Positions 34,762-45,709 of a DNA stretch of 64,000 nt are shown here, in pieces. The position numbers were made by a program, and so were the translations under genes. The notes beneath the pieces were generated by a model. It made no database searches. It worked only from the letters and a program-made list of their open reading frames with translations, and had not been told where the DNA came from. The first letter of the stretch is position 1. Every line of letters starts with the position of its first letter. Source of the DNA: Coniella vitis (lineage: Eukaryota > Ascomycota > Sordariomycetes > Diaporthales > Schizoparmaceae); the NCBI GenBank assembly GCA_011317545.1, contig WUJK01000003.1:744001-808000 (forward strand). The letters run 5' to 3'.

Positions 34762-36364
34762 CTACCTGTCGACCTCGCCTATAAGTACAGTTAGTATTAT
34801 TGCCCTTTGGAGCAGCAGACAGAGCGATGTGAAACATACCGAACACCAAGTCCATAGTACCGATAACAGCCACGGCGTCAGCGAGCAAGTGTCCCTTGCA
34901 CACAGCGTCGAAGCCACCCAAATGGGCGAAACCAGGAGCACGGATGTGCACACGGTAAGGCCGCTCGCTGCCATCACTGACAACGTAGACACCCATCTCA
35001 CCCTTTGGTGCCTCGATTGCCGAATAAGTATCACCAGGGGGTACAGCATATCCCTTGGTGTAAAGCAGGAAGTGGTGAATAAGGGCCTCCATGTTCTCCT
35101 TCATGGCGGAACGAGGCGGTGGCGAAACCTTGTAATCCTCGACGCGGACGGGGCCCGCGGGCATCTTGTTGAGGCACTGGTGGATGATGCGAAGAGACTG
35201 ACGGAACTCCTCCATACGGCACAGGTAACGATCGTAGCAGTCGCCGTTGACACCAACAGGGACGTCGAAGTCAACTTGATCGTATGCGTCGTAAGGTGAG
35301 GACTTGCGGATATCCCACGGAACACCGGAACCACGGAGCATGACACCAGTGAAGGACAGGTTGAGGGCTTCAGCGGCAGACACGACTCCAATGCCACGGA
35401 GACGGTCAATCCAAATACGGTTGTCCGTCAACATCTCCTCAGTCTCGTCGATACGGTCACCAAATTGAGTGGCCCACTGGTAAATATCGTCAAGCAGACC
35501 AACGGGAATGTCCTGGTGGACACCACCTGGACGAACGTAGGCAGCGTGGAGACGAGCACCAGAAACACGCTCGTAGAATTCCTATGAGAATCAGTGAGCA
35601 TTTCAATCCCGCTAAGGCTTTCCGCTTGCCTGTTTATGCAAAGGAACCGGGAAACTTACCATGAGCTTCTCACGTTCCTCAAAGCCCCAGAGGAAAGGTG
35701 TCAAAGCACCAACGTCCATGGCGTGCGACAAAACAGACATGAGGTGGTTCAGAATGCGTGTGATTTCTCCGAACAAGGTCCGAATCCACTTGGCGCGGTC
35801 TGGGATTTCAACGTTGAGGAGCTTCTCGACAGCCAGCGCAAAGCATTGCTCGTTGGTCATCATGGAGACATAGTCGAGACGGTCAAAGTATGGCAGGGCC
35901 TGCAAGTAGGTTTTGTACTCGCAAAGCTTCTCGGTGCCACGGTGCAGCAAACCGACATGTGGATCGGCACGGACAATTTCCTCACCATTGAGCTCGAGAA
36001 TCAGACGAAGCACACCGTGGGCGGCAGGGTGCTGAGGACCAAAGTTGACCGTATAGTGGCGCACTTTACGGTTCTGTATGGAGCCATCGCGCGAAGCCTC
36101 AGTGGTGCCCTCCTCGCCCTGGAGCTGCTTCATGCGGTATGGGTCTCCGGGTGCGGCGAAGTTCTCGTCGACGGGAATCAGGACGGTGCCCTGGGCGTCT
36201 GCTGGTGTGGCATATCGACGGAAACTGGTCGTGGAGAAGGAGGCGGCGGCTCTGGAGGATATTGAGGGTATCGACGACGTGGTCGGTCTGAGGGGGAGGG
36301 CGCAGGCTGGTCTCAGACATAGCCGCTTTGCCGAGTGGCCTGCTAGCCTGTGCAGGGTGGCCAT
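34762..36364 (-). CDS. nuo49: NADH:ubiquinone oxidoreductase 49 kDa subunit
   Basis: Peripheral-arm subunit (NDUFS2/NuoD family) of mitochondrial complex I; it helps form the quinone-binding site. Exons 35660-36364, 34840-35581 and 34762-34778 give 487 residues. The N-terminus is a Ser/Arg/Ala-rich targeting sequence. Conserved blocks: HYTVNFGPQHPAAHGVLRL, DPHVGLLHRGTEKL, QALPYFDRLDYVSMM, EITRILNHLMSV, GALTPFLWGFEEREKL, ARLHAAYVRPGG, GVMLRGSGVPWDIRK, FLLYTKGYAVPPGDTYSAIE, EAPKGEMGVYVVSDG, FAHLGG. The last exon is only 17 nt and completes DLVFGEVDR, the invariant C-terminus of this family. A CCAAT box lies about 210 bp upstream. Confidence 0.97.
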
Positions 36365-37710
36365 TGTGATTATTGAGGGGTTGAGAAGCTGAAGGAGAGG
36401 TCAGAGGCAATGGATCCTCCCACAGTTGTCCGTGTCGGCCTCTGCTCCAGCGTCAATGGCTTGTGGCGGTTTGAGGGGATGCTGTCGGTTGTTGTGGGCG
36501 TCATTCAATCCGGACGGAGAGGCAAAATCGCGACCCACCCGCGCTAAGCTCACTAAGCGGGAATTAGCGGACATTGATTGGCTGTAAGGCCATCGTGGGG
36601 GGCTCTGCCGGAGAGGAACTCTAACGTTGGCTGCCGCGCAGGTACGTACCCTCATTACTATCATTATCTTGGAGTTGCTATGTGGAATATCATAAATTTC
36701 TAGCAAGCTGACGGTGAGGTACAGTATCTATAAGACGCCGGTGGTAATAACAGAAGCCGTAAAGCAGCAATCGGGAACTTTTGGTGTTCCAACAACCAAT
36801 CTTTAGATACTTTACCGGTAAAGAGACTTCGTGAATCCGAGCGAGAAAGTCAGGTTACCACTATTGATATAAGAAGTTTTGCAAGTAGAATTTGCAAAGT
36901 AGAACACTTTGTTTATGAGTGCAGTGCATCCAGAATGACCATCCCCATCCAATTAAATCACCTCACGACTTCTCTGTAGCTGTGAATTAGTCGTGTCCCG
37001 TTTTATACAAGCTCAGTCATCCAGGTTCACTGGGCGAGCCTAACAATCCCCAGTCCCTTCTTCCCAAGACGTTGTACATAGTACAAGAGAAATGTTCAGT
37101 GTACCTGGTACACCTCCAGGGCTGTCATGTCTGCAGCCCAAAGCTCATTTGACTAAAGGGGAGGGAAAATAGCCAACATCTTTACTCGATCAGGAGAACC
37201 AATGTACGGTCATTCATTTACCTTTTACATTTTCGGCAATCCTCATGGCCTGTATTTTAAAAATTAATCCTGCAGCATGAAACCCTGTGGCGGAGAAAAC
37301 AGGCAGCAGGACTGCAATGATTACGATATCACAGCCTCTTGAGCCCCATCGCCCGAACAGTGTGTTTACTAGATAGGATGCAAATTAAGGCAATGTAACA
37401 GGACGGAATGTCACTGATGTTTTTTAAAAAAGGTAGATCTCGCAGGCAAATCGAACAATTGTGTTGTTAAAATACAGAGAAAACTTTAATCAAGCTTGCA
37501 AGCCTAAAAAGAATGTTAGAGAACTGAGGCTCTTGCATACAAAATATTGTATACCTTGGTGTGCAGTACAGGGACTCCTGTCTCTCGAGTATAGTGGGGC
37601 AGTCGTTATCTTATCAGCCAGAATTTCCAGAAATTCCCGTCCCTCTGCGAGTCAAACCTTGGGGCGGCAGCATCATCATCACCAAAAGCCCCGATGCGCT
37701 ACCAGTAACC
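36365..37710. promoter_or_regulatory. Divergent promoter, complex I 49 kDa / AC40
   Basis: 1.35 kb between divergent start codons. The complex I side is GC-rich with a CCAAT box. From about 36715 to 37560 the sequence turns A/T-rich with no gene, unlike its surroundings. It may be an old, mutated insertion, but no terminal repeats or coding remains are visible. Confidence 0.45.
36577..36581 (-). promoter_or_regulatory. CCAAT box
   Basis: Reads AGCCAATCAATG on the minus strand, 213 bp upstream of the complex I 49 kDa start codon. CCAAT boxes bind the HAP complex, which commonly controls respiratory genes in fungi. Support is position and target only. Confidence 0.35.
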
Positions 37711-38924
37711 ATGGCGCCCATAATAGTCCCAACGCAAGAAGAGCGTGATCGCCGAAAGGTGAGTCCTCATCTCCATCAGCCACATCCACTCACAAGTATC
37801 TCGTGTGCCTCTGACACTCCCGCGTTCCTCGGGGCGCATGTCTCCAGGTCGTCGGCATCAACGCAGAAACCGTCACACACATTACTTCGACCGACTTCCC
37901 CGGCCACTACCCAGGCGAGGACCACGCCTGGGACATTGATGTCTTCAGCTCGCAGTTCAAGGTTGTCTTTCATTACAACCGCCAAGACGAAGCCTCCTTC
38001 TCGCTCATTGGCCTCGACGCCTCCATCGCCAATGCCTTCCGCCGCATCATGATCGCTGAGATCCCCACGCTCGCCATTGAGGATGTGTGGGTCAACAACA
38101 ATACATCCGTCATCCAGGATGAAGTGCTCTGCCACCGTCTAGGTCTCGTGCCCTTCAAGGGTGGCAAGCAGGGCATCCACGAGTGGATGAAATGGTACAA
38201 GAAGCCCGGTCCAGACGAGGAGCCCTTTGCCAACAGCATGGACTACAACACGGTCAAGCTCGAGCTCAATATTGAGTGCAAGCGCAACCCCGATGCCGCC
38301 CCCGGCGAAAAGGATCCCAAAAAGGCCTTTATTCACTCGCATGTGTACGCCAGCGACCTCGAGTTCGTCCCTGTCGGCCGCCAAGAAGAGTTCTTTTCAG
38401 GCGCTGAGGCCATCGAACCCGTGCACCCCGATATCCTCCTCGCCAAGCTCCGACCGGGCCAAGCCATCTCGCTGATGGCTCACATGCACAAGGGCATTGG
38501 CGCGGACCATGCCAAGTTCTCTCCTGTTGCGACAGCATCGTACCGCCTGTTGCCGCTTATTACCATCACTAAGCCCATCTACGGCGCAGACGCGGAAAAG
38601 TTCCAGCAATGCTTTGCCGACGGAGTGATTGGGCTGGAGAAGATTACAAAGGCTGATTCCCGCGAGCACAAGGAGTTGCAAGGCCACGAGGGCGAGATGA
38701 AGGCAGTGGTCAAGGACACAATGAAGGACACTGTCAGCAGGGAAGTGTTGCGGCATCCCGAATTCGAGGACAAGGTCAAACTGGGCCGCCAAAGGGACCA
38801 CTTCATCTTCCAGATTGAGTCGACGGGCCAGTGGGATTCGGATGAGCTGTTCTTGGAATCTGTCAAGTTGCTCAAGGCCAAGTGTGAGCGGTTCGAGAAG
38901 CAGCTTACGTACATGGCGCGGTAA
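37711..38924 (+). CDS. RPC40: RNA polymerase I and III subunit AC40
   Basis: Alpha-like subunit shared by RNA polymerases I and III; it pairs with AC19 to nucleate assembly. Exons 37711-37758 and 37848-38924 (donor GTGAGT, acceptor CCAG, phase 0) give 374 residues. Exon 1 encodes only MAPIIVPTQEERDRRK. Family signatures: FSLIGLDASIANAFRRIMIAEIPTLAIEDVW, with NNTSVIQDEVLCHRLGLVP (the RPB3/alpha dimerisation motif), then HSHVYASDLEFVPVG, KLRPGQAISL, HMHKGIGADHAKFSPV and the C-terminal DHFIFQIESTGQ. Length fits the yeast protein. Convergent with UBA3 (374 bp between stops). Confidence 0.97.
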
Positions 38925-39298
38925 TAAAAAGAGCCCCCACGGCATTGGTTTCATCTATCAGTGCCTAGCATTCTGGTCTGGCGTCAGGAGTATGAAAAGG
39001 ATTAGGTTTACTGGTTAGTGGAAGATTTTTATATTGCAAAAGCCATCATTTTTTGTCTCATGGTATGAAGGCTCCAATGTTTGACCCATCATGGTAATTG
39101 GCACGGTCAGATAACATGCCTATTCTTCGCATGATGCTCCATCGTGGCCTACTGTAGCTTCAGTGTATCTATCTGCATCGTGCCCGACGTCTTTCTCCTC
39201 TTTTGCACCTCAGAAGGGCTCGTTTCACATGACTTTGGCCTTTCGCGTTTCTCCGAGCCCGGCGTTTTAGTTACTTCCATGGCCTTCGAATCAGCTAC
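38925..39298. other. Convergent intergenic region
   Basis: 374 bases between AC40 and UBA3 stops. An A/T-rich stretch (TTTTTATATTGCAAAAG, about 39026-39043) may be a 3' end signal. No gene seen. Confidence 0.5.
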
Positions 39299-40880
39299 CT
39301 AAGCCTCGAAGCGTAGGATAAACCTAAAAGTCGCCACAAACGCCGGGTCCGTGACGGAAATCTCCCAGCCATTTTCGAGCCCCAGCTCGACGAGCGTCTT
39401 GTCAAGGTTCGGCGCAGTCTGCTCTCGTAGACTCGGCGGCGATTGCATATACAGTGTCTTGCCCTCAGCGCGGAGCGAGGGCCTTTTTAGTTGCGCTTCG
39501 GGCCGCTCCGCCAAGTGATCGATTAGGTCCTGGAGCGTCCAGTTGGTCTTCACGTTTAGCGGCCGCGCAAGAGTGCCGCAAACAGGGCAGTCGTCCTTCT
39601 TTTCGTGCTTGAAGGTGTAAGTGTAGATGCCCTCGTTGCCAGAGTACATCATGTAGTTTTCTTCCATGCCCAAGGATGGCGCGCAGGAGCTGGCAATTTT
39701 GAGGGCCTCGTTGCAACAGCTGGCAGCGATGATGGCGTTGGTGGAGGCGATGGCGGGAATGATGTTCTTGACGACACCTTGAGTTAACGAGTAGGTTACG
39801 CCCGGGATATTGAACTCTTGAGCTCGGATCAGGGCCTTTTGGTACAGCCATGTGATGTGTTCGGGATCGTCCTTGTCGAGTTTCGGAAATGGTTTTTCCT
39901 TGTCCCATGCAATGACATGGGCCCATTCGATGCAGTGCTCGGGTTGTCGAGGAATAGTTGCGAGGGTACACAAGGGCACAGCTGCTCGGGGTGCGAACAT
40001 ATCCAGTTGACATTCGATACAGGATGTCACTGTTGGGAAGATGACCCTCGACTGTCCCTTGAAGCCTGAGTCTCTAGTCAGTCAACAGAGTACACAGCAT
40101 GTGCGACCACATCATAAGTAGGTTACCTTCAGTGCCTCCATCGATCAGAGGCTTGAGGGAATCTGGATTTTCTTCGTCCACCATGTTGACCAATGTAGCG
40201 TTGATCCACCGTCTGGCTTCTATGCTGTCCAGACCACAGACGACAATCGCAAATTGCATGTAAAATTCTTCGTCAAAGTCCTGTATACGGTTGTTGTGTG
40301 GAGTAATCTTGACGCCTTTCACCCTACGTGCCACAAACCTAGCCGCGCACTCTGCCTTTGACTTGCCCACATCGTCCTTCCGGAAGAGAAACTGACGATT
40401 CAGGTTCGAAATGTCGATTGTGTCTGCCACCCACTTGTGTTAACCAAGACACAGCTATTTTGGAAATTAGGAGCAAGTTACCCATATCGATCACGTGGAT
40501 GTCTTTGAATCCAGAAAGAGCAAGGTCCTTGAGGATTTCGCATCCAAGGCCACCGGCACCACTGCACACCTCGTGAGAACAGCGTCGGATCATGGTATAA
40601 CATGAGAATGCTTACATAACACTGCCTCATTGTTAGCGGCTCCTGTGGTGGTTTTGGTGAACATGCAACTGGTTGGCTTACAGGATCTTCATGGTATCCA
40701 TGGTATCAGCAACAACAGAACCGTCAAAGTCATCATCTGTGAAGGGACCTTTGACGGTCCGTATCCTGTCAAGGTACTGCCTGTACAATACTTGCGGTCA
40801 GTGTCCGAGCGTGTGGGTGACGCGAAAGGAGAAGATGATCTGGGAGTGGGAGCGCCATACCATCTTGAAGTTGTCGCCAT
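39299..40880 (-). CDS. UBA3: NEDD8-activating enzyme E1 catalytic subunit, 6 exons
   Basis: Activates the ubiquitin-like NEDD8/Rub1 by adenylation and thioester formation (with the ULA1/APP-BP1 partner) for cullin modification. Exons 40861-40880, 40682-40780, 40616-40621, 40482-40561, 40127-40423 and 39299-40065 give 422 residues in continuous frame. The third is a 6-nt microexon that supplies parts of Leu40-Val41-Ile42 in MKILVIGAGGLGCEILKDL, the nucleotide-binding strand and loop (GAGGLG 43-48). Further motifs: DTIDISNLNRQFLFR, KITPHNNRIQDF, two Cys pairs for zinc (SCIEC at 183-186; CPVCG later), the active-site Cys in VPLCTLATIPRQPEHCIEW (Cys200) and TNAIIAASCCNEALKI. The C-terminal ubiquitin-fold part binds the E2. 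The start MATTSRWQYLD spans the first splice. Divergent from TEL2. Confidence 0.95.
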
Positions 40881-41317
40881 TCTCGTCACGATTATAACAG
40901 CGGCATGAAGGTTTGTGGTGTAGAAGGAGGTGATTTATGTATTGGGAGGGAGCTGCACGTCGTTTGATGTTTTGGGGTTTGGGGGGTGCCAGGGTGCAAG
41001 TTGTAGTAGAATGACGAGGGGTTATACTGTTTGTACAGCAGCTCTTATCATTGATAAGCCCTACGTTTAGCACCCCTGTAAGCACTATACTGTGAGTATC
41101 CACAACAGCCTTCTTTCTCTTGCTCATTCACAGCGACTCTTTAACGATCCAACAAATCTCCTGCGCGTGCATTCAGAACAGACATGACATCTAATCTGGT
41201 TTACATGACGTCCGCTCGGTCATATTACCAGTCTATTTCATGATACTAACTCTAAGCACTGTTTCGCAAAAAGGACATAGAAAGCGCAAGCCGTCCACAG
41301 GAAGTCAACCCAAACCA
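40881..41317. promoter_or_regulatory. Divergent promoter, UBA3 / TEL2
   Basis: 437 bases between divergent start codons. An alternative ATG at 41127 (-) beginning MSKRKKAVV is open for a while but is not needed for UBA3. No TATA box obvious. Confidence 0.45.
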
Positions 41318-44300
41318 ATGGATGAGCTTCTGAGTCCTGTAAGCAGGACGTACTACAAGGGCAGCGAGCAACCTCTACTGCAGAAGGTTACCGACACACA
41401 ACTACAGACTCCTGCCTCTTCGACAACTGATGCTTCTTCAGTGGACGATATAATCCAAGTCCTCAGCAACCAGCCTGATTATGATGCCGTGATATCGGCA
41501 CTGAAGCTTTTTGCTCGGGATGGCCGGAAACTGAAGGATTTCGACATCGCCTCGTCCGGTCCTCAAGCTGCAAGAATCATCCAAATTCTAGTCTCAGAAA
41601 TCACACCAAATTATTGGACACTGCTGAAAGAATCATCAACGGAGGATTCTCACCAAGACGTGGGTCTATTACTTGATGCCTTACGAAACTTAGCAGGAGT
41701 GAATGCGCTCCTGCTTCGTATTCGACAGTGTATCCAAGAAAAGAAGGGAGAAAATGCCGAGACAAAGCGACCTGACATCGCTCTTGACTTGAACATCTGC
41801 CTCGAGGTCCTTGGCGCCGTGCTGGAAGGCGACGACCGTATCTCGGGTATATGGAGGGCTATTTCTGATGGCCACGATCCCGTCAGGCAGCGAATCTTGT
41901 CCAAAGAGCTGGTCGCAGTACTTGGTGGTGGACGGGTTGTGTCATTATCTGCCGAAGCAGCAGGCCTCGTTCCTCGAGAAGGGCAGGCCAAGAATTTCTG
42001 GACCGCTGATGGCGCCGAATACTCACAGTGGCTCACCCGCAACATCATCGCCTCCTCGAAACGAGAAGACAGGGCAGAGCAGACCCAACTTTTGGCTAAT
42101 CTTCTCTCCAAGTCCATGTCTTTGGGGTACCCCAGTAAGTTCTTTGTCTCGCGATGGTTGAACGACGCTGACATTTGGCAGGTACTGTCACCAGAACCAT
42201 ACTCACAAGTCTGATCAACACACCGCAAGATGATGAGTCGTTTCGCTTTGTGTTCGGCGCTCTTCCTGCCTCGCAGCAACGTGCGGTTTTGTTCAGCACA
42301 ATCAAGAATCTTGCAGATGTTCATCTCAATGGGCTTGACGACCTTGCTACGCCAGCTAATCAAGCTATCATCTCATCTGCTGCGGGAATCATCAAGAAAA
42401 TCGTCGCAGAAGATCCCAAAAACACGTCTCATTTGATTGCCTGGCTGACGAGCGCTACTGGAGCGGGACTGGGCGATGCGATTGAAATTCGGCGCGCCGT
42501 TTTGGCAGTCTTGGCCTCATCGAGAGACAATATTGCAACTGTGTTTGAGAAAAGCCTAGCCCAATTCGGTGATTATCTATACATTCGCCACACTCCCATC
42601 CTGCAGCAGGAAGTCCATGCACAAGTGCTCCTACTTAGTGCTGGCTACTTGCAAAGGTTATCGCCCTTCAAACTCGCAATGCAAGTAAAGGGCGGCCCCT
42701 TTATGAATATGATCTCGAAGCGACTGGAAGCTTCTCAGACTCGCGCCCGCCTCCTCGGCATGATTGTTGGTGAGGCACTTTCGGATGTAGTGGAAAAGAG
42801 TGACAAGCGGCTTGAGTTCAAGATGGACGAGACAAAGTCGGAAGAAGCACAGTGGTACAAGAGCTTGGTCGATGTGTGTGACACTGTGGGTCCCATCGAT
42901 CCATTAAGATCAACCCAGCAGCAACAGGCCAGCAATGTCAAAATCAAAAACAAGCCTTTCACAAGGACAAAGCCGGAATCCAAGCGTTTTGTACCTACGA
43001 GCACAGCCAAAGCCATCATCGAAGAGATAGACTCTGACGAAGAGATGGAAGACGACATCGTCCCACTCAAAAGGCCAGACGACGATGAAGAGGATTCGGA
43101 CGATGATCCAGAGGTGGTCAGAAGGGACAGACCAAAAGCCCCAGTATACATACGGAACCTTATCTCGTATCTTCGTGATACAGAGAACTATGACCGGCAG
43201 AAGCTTGCATTAACAACTGCGCCACCATTGATACGGAGAAAAGCTAACTTCGGCACTGAGGTCAAGGAGCATGCTGAAGAGTTGGCCACGCTGTTAGTCG
43301 GATTACAGGACAAATTTGAGATCGACGACTTCGACGATCTCAAATTGCAGGGCATGATAGCCATCGTTGTCGCCCAGCCGCAGAAAATGGGTCCATGGTT
43401 CGCAAAGACTGTATTTGACGGAGACTTTTCAGTAGCACAAAGAGTATCGGTGCTTGCTGTACTCGGCCTCGGCGCCCGTGAACTTGCTGGAATCATCACT
43501 TCGGACTACGCGACGGCAGCTTCGTTTCCTTCGAAAATCCTGCCTGACCGCATGAAGAAACTCTACGTTGGTGATGATGATGCAACAGATAGCGGTTCTC
43601 CCAGAGCACCCTCTAAGCTAAAAGCACTACCACCGAATGCGCTGGACACAATCTCCCAAGCTTTGACTTCCGAATTCATGGCTCCAATAGCAGCCAATGC
43701 TGCAGACGCATCAACTGGTCCGGACGTCTTGAAGCTGTCCACCTTTACATCCCGCCTTCAGTCGAAACAAAGCACCATGTCGAAGGGTAAGTCGAAACCT
43801 CGCGTCCGCGCCATCCCAAATACCACGGCGCAGCTGGTCGCCACGTCCTTCTTCTTCCCCCTTACCGCTCGTTTCCAGTCAGCCATTCACTCTAGTGCCA
43901 GTCGCGCACGAGGCATAATATTCCAACCAATACTCCTCTCTCTGTATTTGAAGACCCTTGCGCTCCTCTTGCACGCGGCTGGACCAAGCACACTCTCCCT
44001 GCCGGATATGACGACCGAGCTATGGGGGATACTGCTAGGCAGTAGCGTTCGCGCCCATGCTGTGGGCGACCTTGGGGTTACAAAGGCAGTACTCTTTGCG
44101 CTCTTGACCATGTTAGAGGTCAACAGTGACCGTATGAGAGACATATATCAGTCAATGAGCAGAGAAGTCATTGAGACTCAGGAGTGGGTTGTGCAGGTGT
44201 TCCATGGTCTCCGTGGTGAAGACAGCAGCGGAGAGGAGGCGGAGGCCAAGGCCTTGGCGGCTGGGTGCTTGATCAGATTGAATGAGGGATCTGAGAAGTA

Positions 44301-44334
44301 TCGAATGCTATTGATGGGGGATATGCTTGGATGA
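41318..44334 (+). CDS. TEL2: Telomere length regulation protein TEL2
   Basis: Part of the TTT complex (Tel2-Tti1-Tti2), a cochaperone needed for stability of PIKK kinases (ATM/Tel1, ATR/Mec1, TOR). Exons 41318-42134 and 42182-44334 (donor GTAAGT, acceptor GGCAG, phase 1) give 989 residues. The start MDELLSPVSRTYYKG is chosen over a longer in-frame N-terminus. The protein is alpha-helical repeat throughout. A central acidic stretch (EEIDSDEEMEDDIVPL; CK2-type sites, a known Tel2 feature for R2TP binding) precedes the most conserved block, VYIRNLISYLRDTENYDRQK followed by LALTTAPPLIRRKANFGTEV. The C-terminal half carries ARFQSAIHSSASRARGIIFQ and EVIETQEWVVQVFHGLRGE. Size fits filamentous fungal homologues. 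Confidence 0.93.
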
Positions 44335-44815
44335 ATTACTACTTCAAAATGCTTGTAGGCTATGCTTCATTTCAAGGTCTCCAAACGGACTTGATGTCCA
44401 ACTGCATTTCCAGCGGCACACTCCGAATTAATCCGCCTTGGCAAATTAGTGAACGTAACATAGACACAGTCCTATAATTACATGGTTCTGTTTCCTTTCA
44501 ACAATTCAGGATCACCGTATAATATCCCTAATAAATGCTTCATCATCAAGGTGGTAGGTATGGTCTGTATCCTCATTCGGGACCGCTTCGGCCGAAACCG
44601 GCCGAGACCGGCGCCTTAAGTCCTGACAAATCAATGAGCAGCAAAAAGATGTGAGCTCATAGAAATGACAACCACATCTCGTATGACGAATTTGCGACTT
44701 TCCCTCTTAAACTAACGGTTCTTCTTTTCTTTCCCTTCTCTCCCTCACGCTCCTTTACAGGCCCTTTTTGCAGCAGACACACCTCCCTCTCTTTAGCCAG
44801 ATCTTCCCCCCAAAA
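44335..44815. promoter_or_regulatory. Upstream region of COX17
   Basis: 481 bases between TEL2 stop and COX17 start. Holds a palindrome and 10-bp direct repeat (listed separately) and a CT-rich leader (TTCTTTTCTTTCCCTTCTCT, 44729-44748). Confidence 0.5.
44587..44610. promoter_or_regulatory. CGG/CCG palindrome plus 10-bp direct repeat
   Basis: TTCGGCCGAA (44587-44596) is a perfect palindrome, and GCCGAAACCG / GCCGAGACCG (44591-44600, 44601-44610) are tandem near-identical 10-mers. CGG/CCG arrangements are typical of Zn2Cys6 factor sites. It lies about 210-230 bp before the COX17 ATG. Function is inference. Confidence 0.45.
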
Positions 44816-45225
44816 ATGAGTTCTCAGATTTCCACGCGTGAGTACGAGACGACGCTGCTCCCCGCCTCCCCGGCTGACGCCTCCTCTTCTCGTCCAGCGC
44901 TTCCGGCAACCAGCACCAGCGGCGCTACCCCTGCGGCTGCGACTAACAGTGCGACTGGTGCTGTTCCTGCCAAGCCAAAGGTATGCACCACCTTTCCCCC
45001 AAAGATCCTCCTTCACTTTTCGCGTATTGCGGCTGGTGAGCTAGAAGTTGCAATGCTGACTAAAGATCCCTTCTTTACTTGTAGCCCTGCTGTGTCTGCA
45101 CCGAGGAGAAGTCCAAGCGCGACGAGTGCATGCTCTTCTCGACAGCTGCCGATCCTTCCAAGGACTGCCAGTCGACGATTGACAAGTACCGGAGCTGTAT
45201 GAAGGGATTTGGCTTCGAGGTCTAG
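44816..45225 (+). CDS. COX17: Cytochrome c oxidase copper chaperone COX17
   Basis: Intermembrane-space protein that hands Cu(I) to Sco1 and Cox11 for cytochrome c oxidase assembly. Exons 44816-44837, 44898-44980 and 45085-45225 give 81 residues. The copper-binding and twin-Cys helices are clear: KPCCVCTEEKSKRDECMLF, then KDCQSTIDKYRSCMKGFGFEV, with the KPCC site completed by the second splice. The N-terminus is a Thr/Ala/Pro-rich linker. The first intron (60 nt, GTGAGT ... CGTCCAG with a CT-rich end) is in frame and has no stop, so its retention would add 20 residues; the spliced form is closer to known homologues. No signal peptide, as expected for Mia40-imported proteins. Confidence 0.93.
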
Positions 45226-45709
45226 AAACAAACGTGTCGAGCGTCGTACGAACGAACCGGAGCTTCCGAGGGACACGAACTTTCACCGGACAAATCTGAA
45301 TCGAGAAAAAAAAAATACAGACAGAGAAAGGAAGAATCTGCATTGTCACGGCGCATATATGTATAATGATACCAACTGGGAGGAAACTAGAATATGGGAG
45401 GGATAGAAGGTTGCTTCGCGCTCCACTCAAAATTAAACATGTTTCTCAAGGCATCTTGCTAGTACATCATGTGCTAGTCCGGGATCATTGGCTCAAAAAA
45501 TAGCAAGGAGTTACGCCTGACGCCAAAGATAAGAAAGCAAGAGGTATCATCCACGCAAGCAAACGTGACCGACCATTGACGACTGCCCAAGTCTGCAAAT
45601 TTATTCTCAAACCCATCGAAAACGTCTTGCACAAGATCGATCGCCACACGAAAGCTGGTGCCAGCGCCGCACCAGGACCGCGAGAGCACTATCGAGTACA
45701 ATATCGCCA
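45226..45709. other. Convergent intergenic region
   Basis: 484 bases between COX17 and the next minus gene. An A-run (AAAAAAAAAT, about 45306-45315) follows COX17. No gene seen, although the minus strand is open for a short stretch. Confidence 0.45.

Noticed and set aside
37561..38052. 163-codon plus frame overlapping the start of AC40
   Set aside because: It reads through the first intron and leaves the AC40 frame; the spliced model gives the conserved protein.
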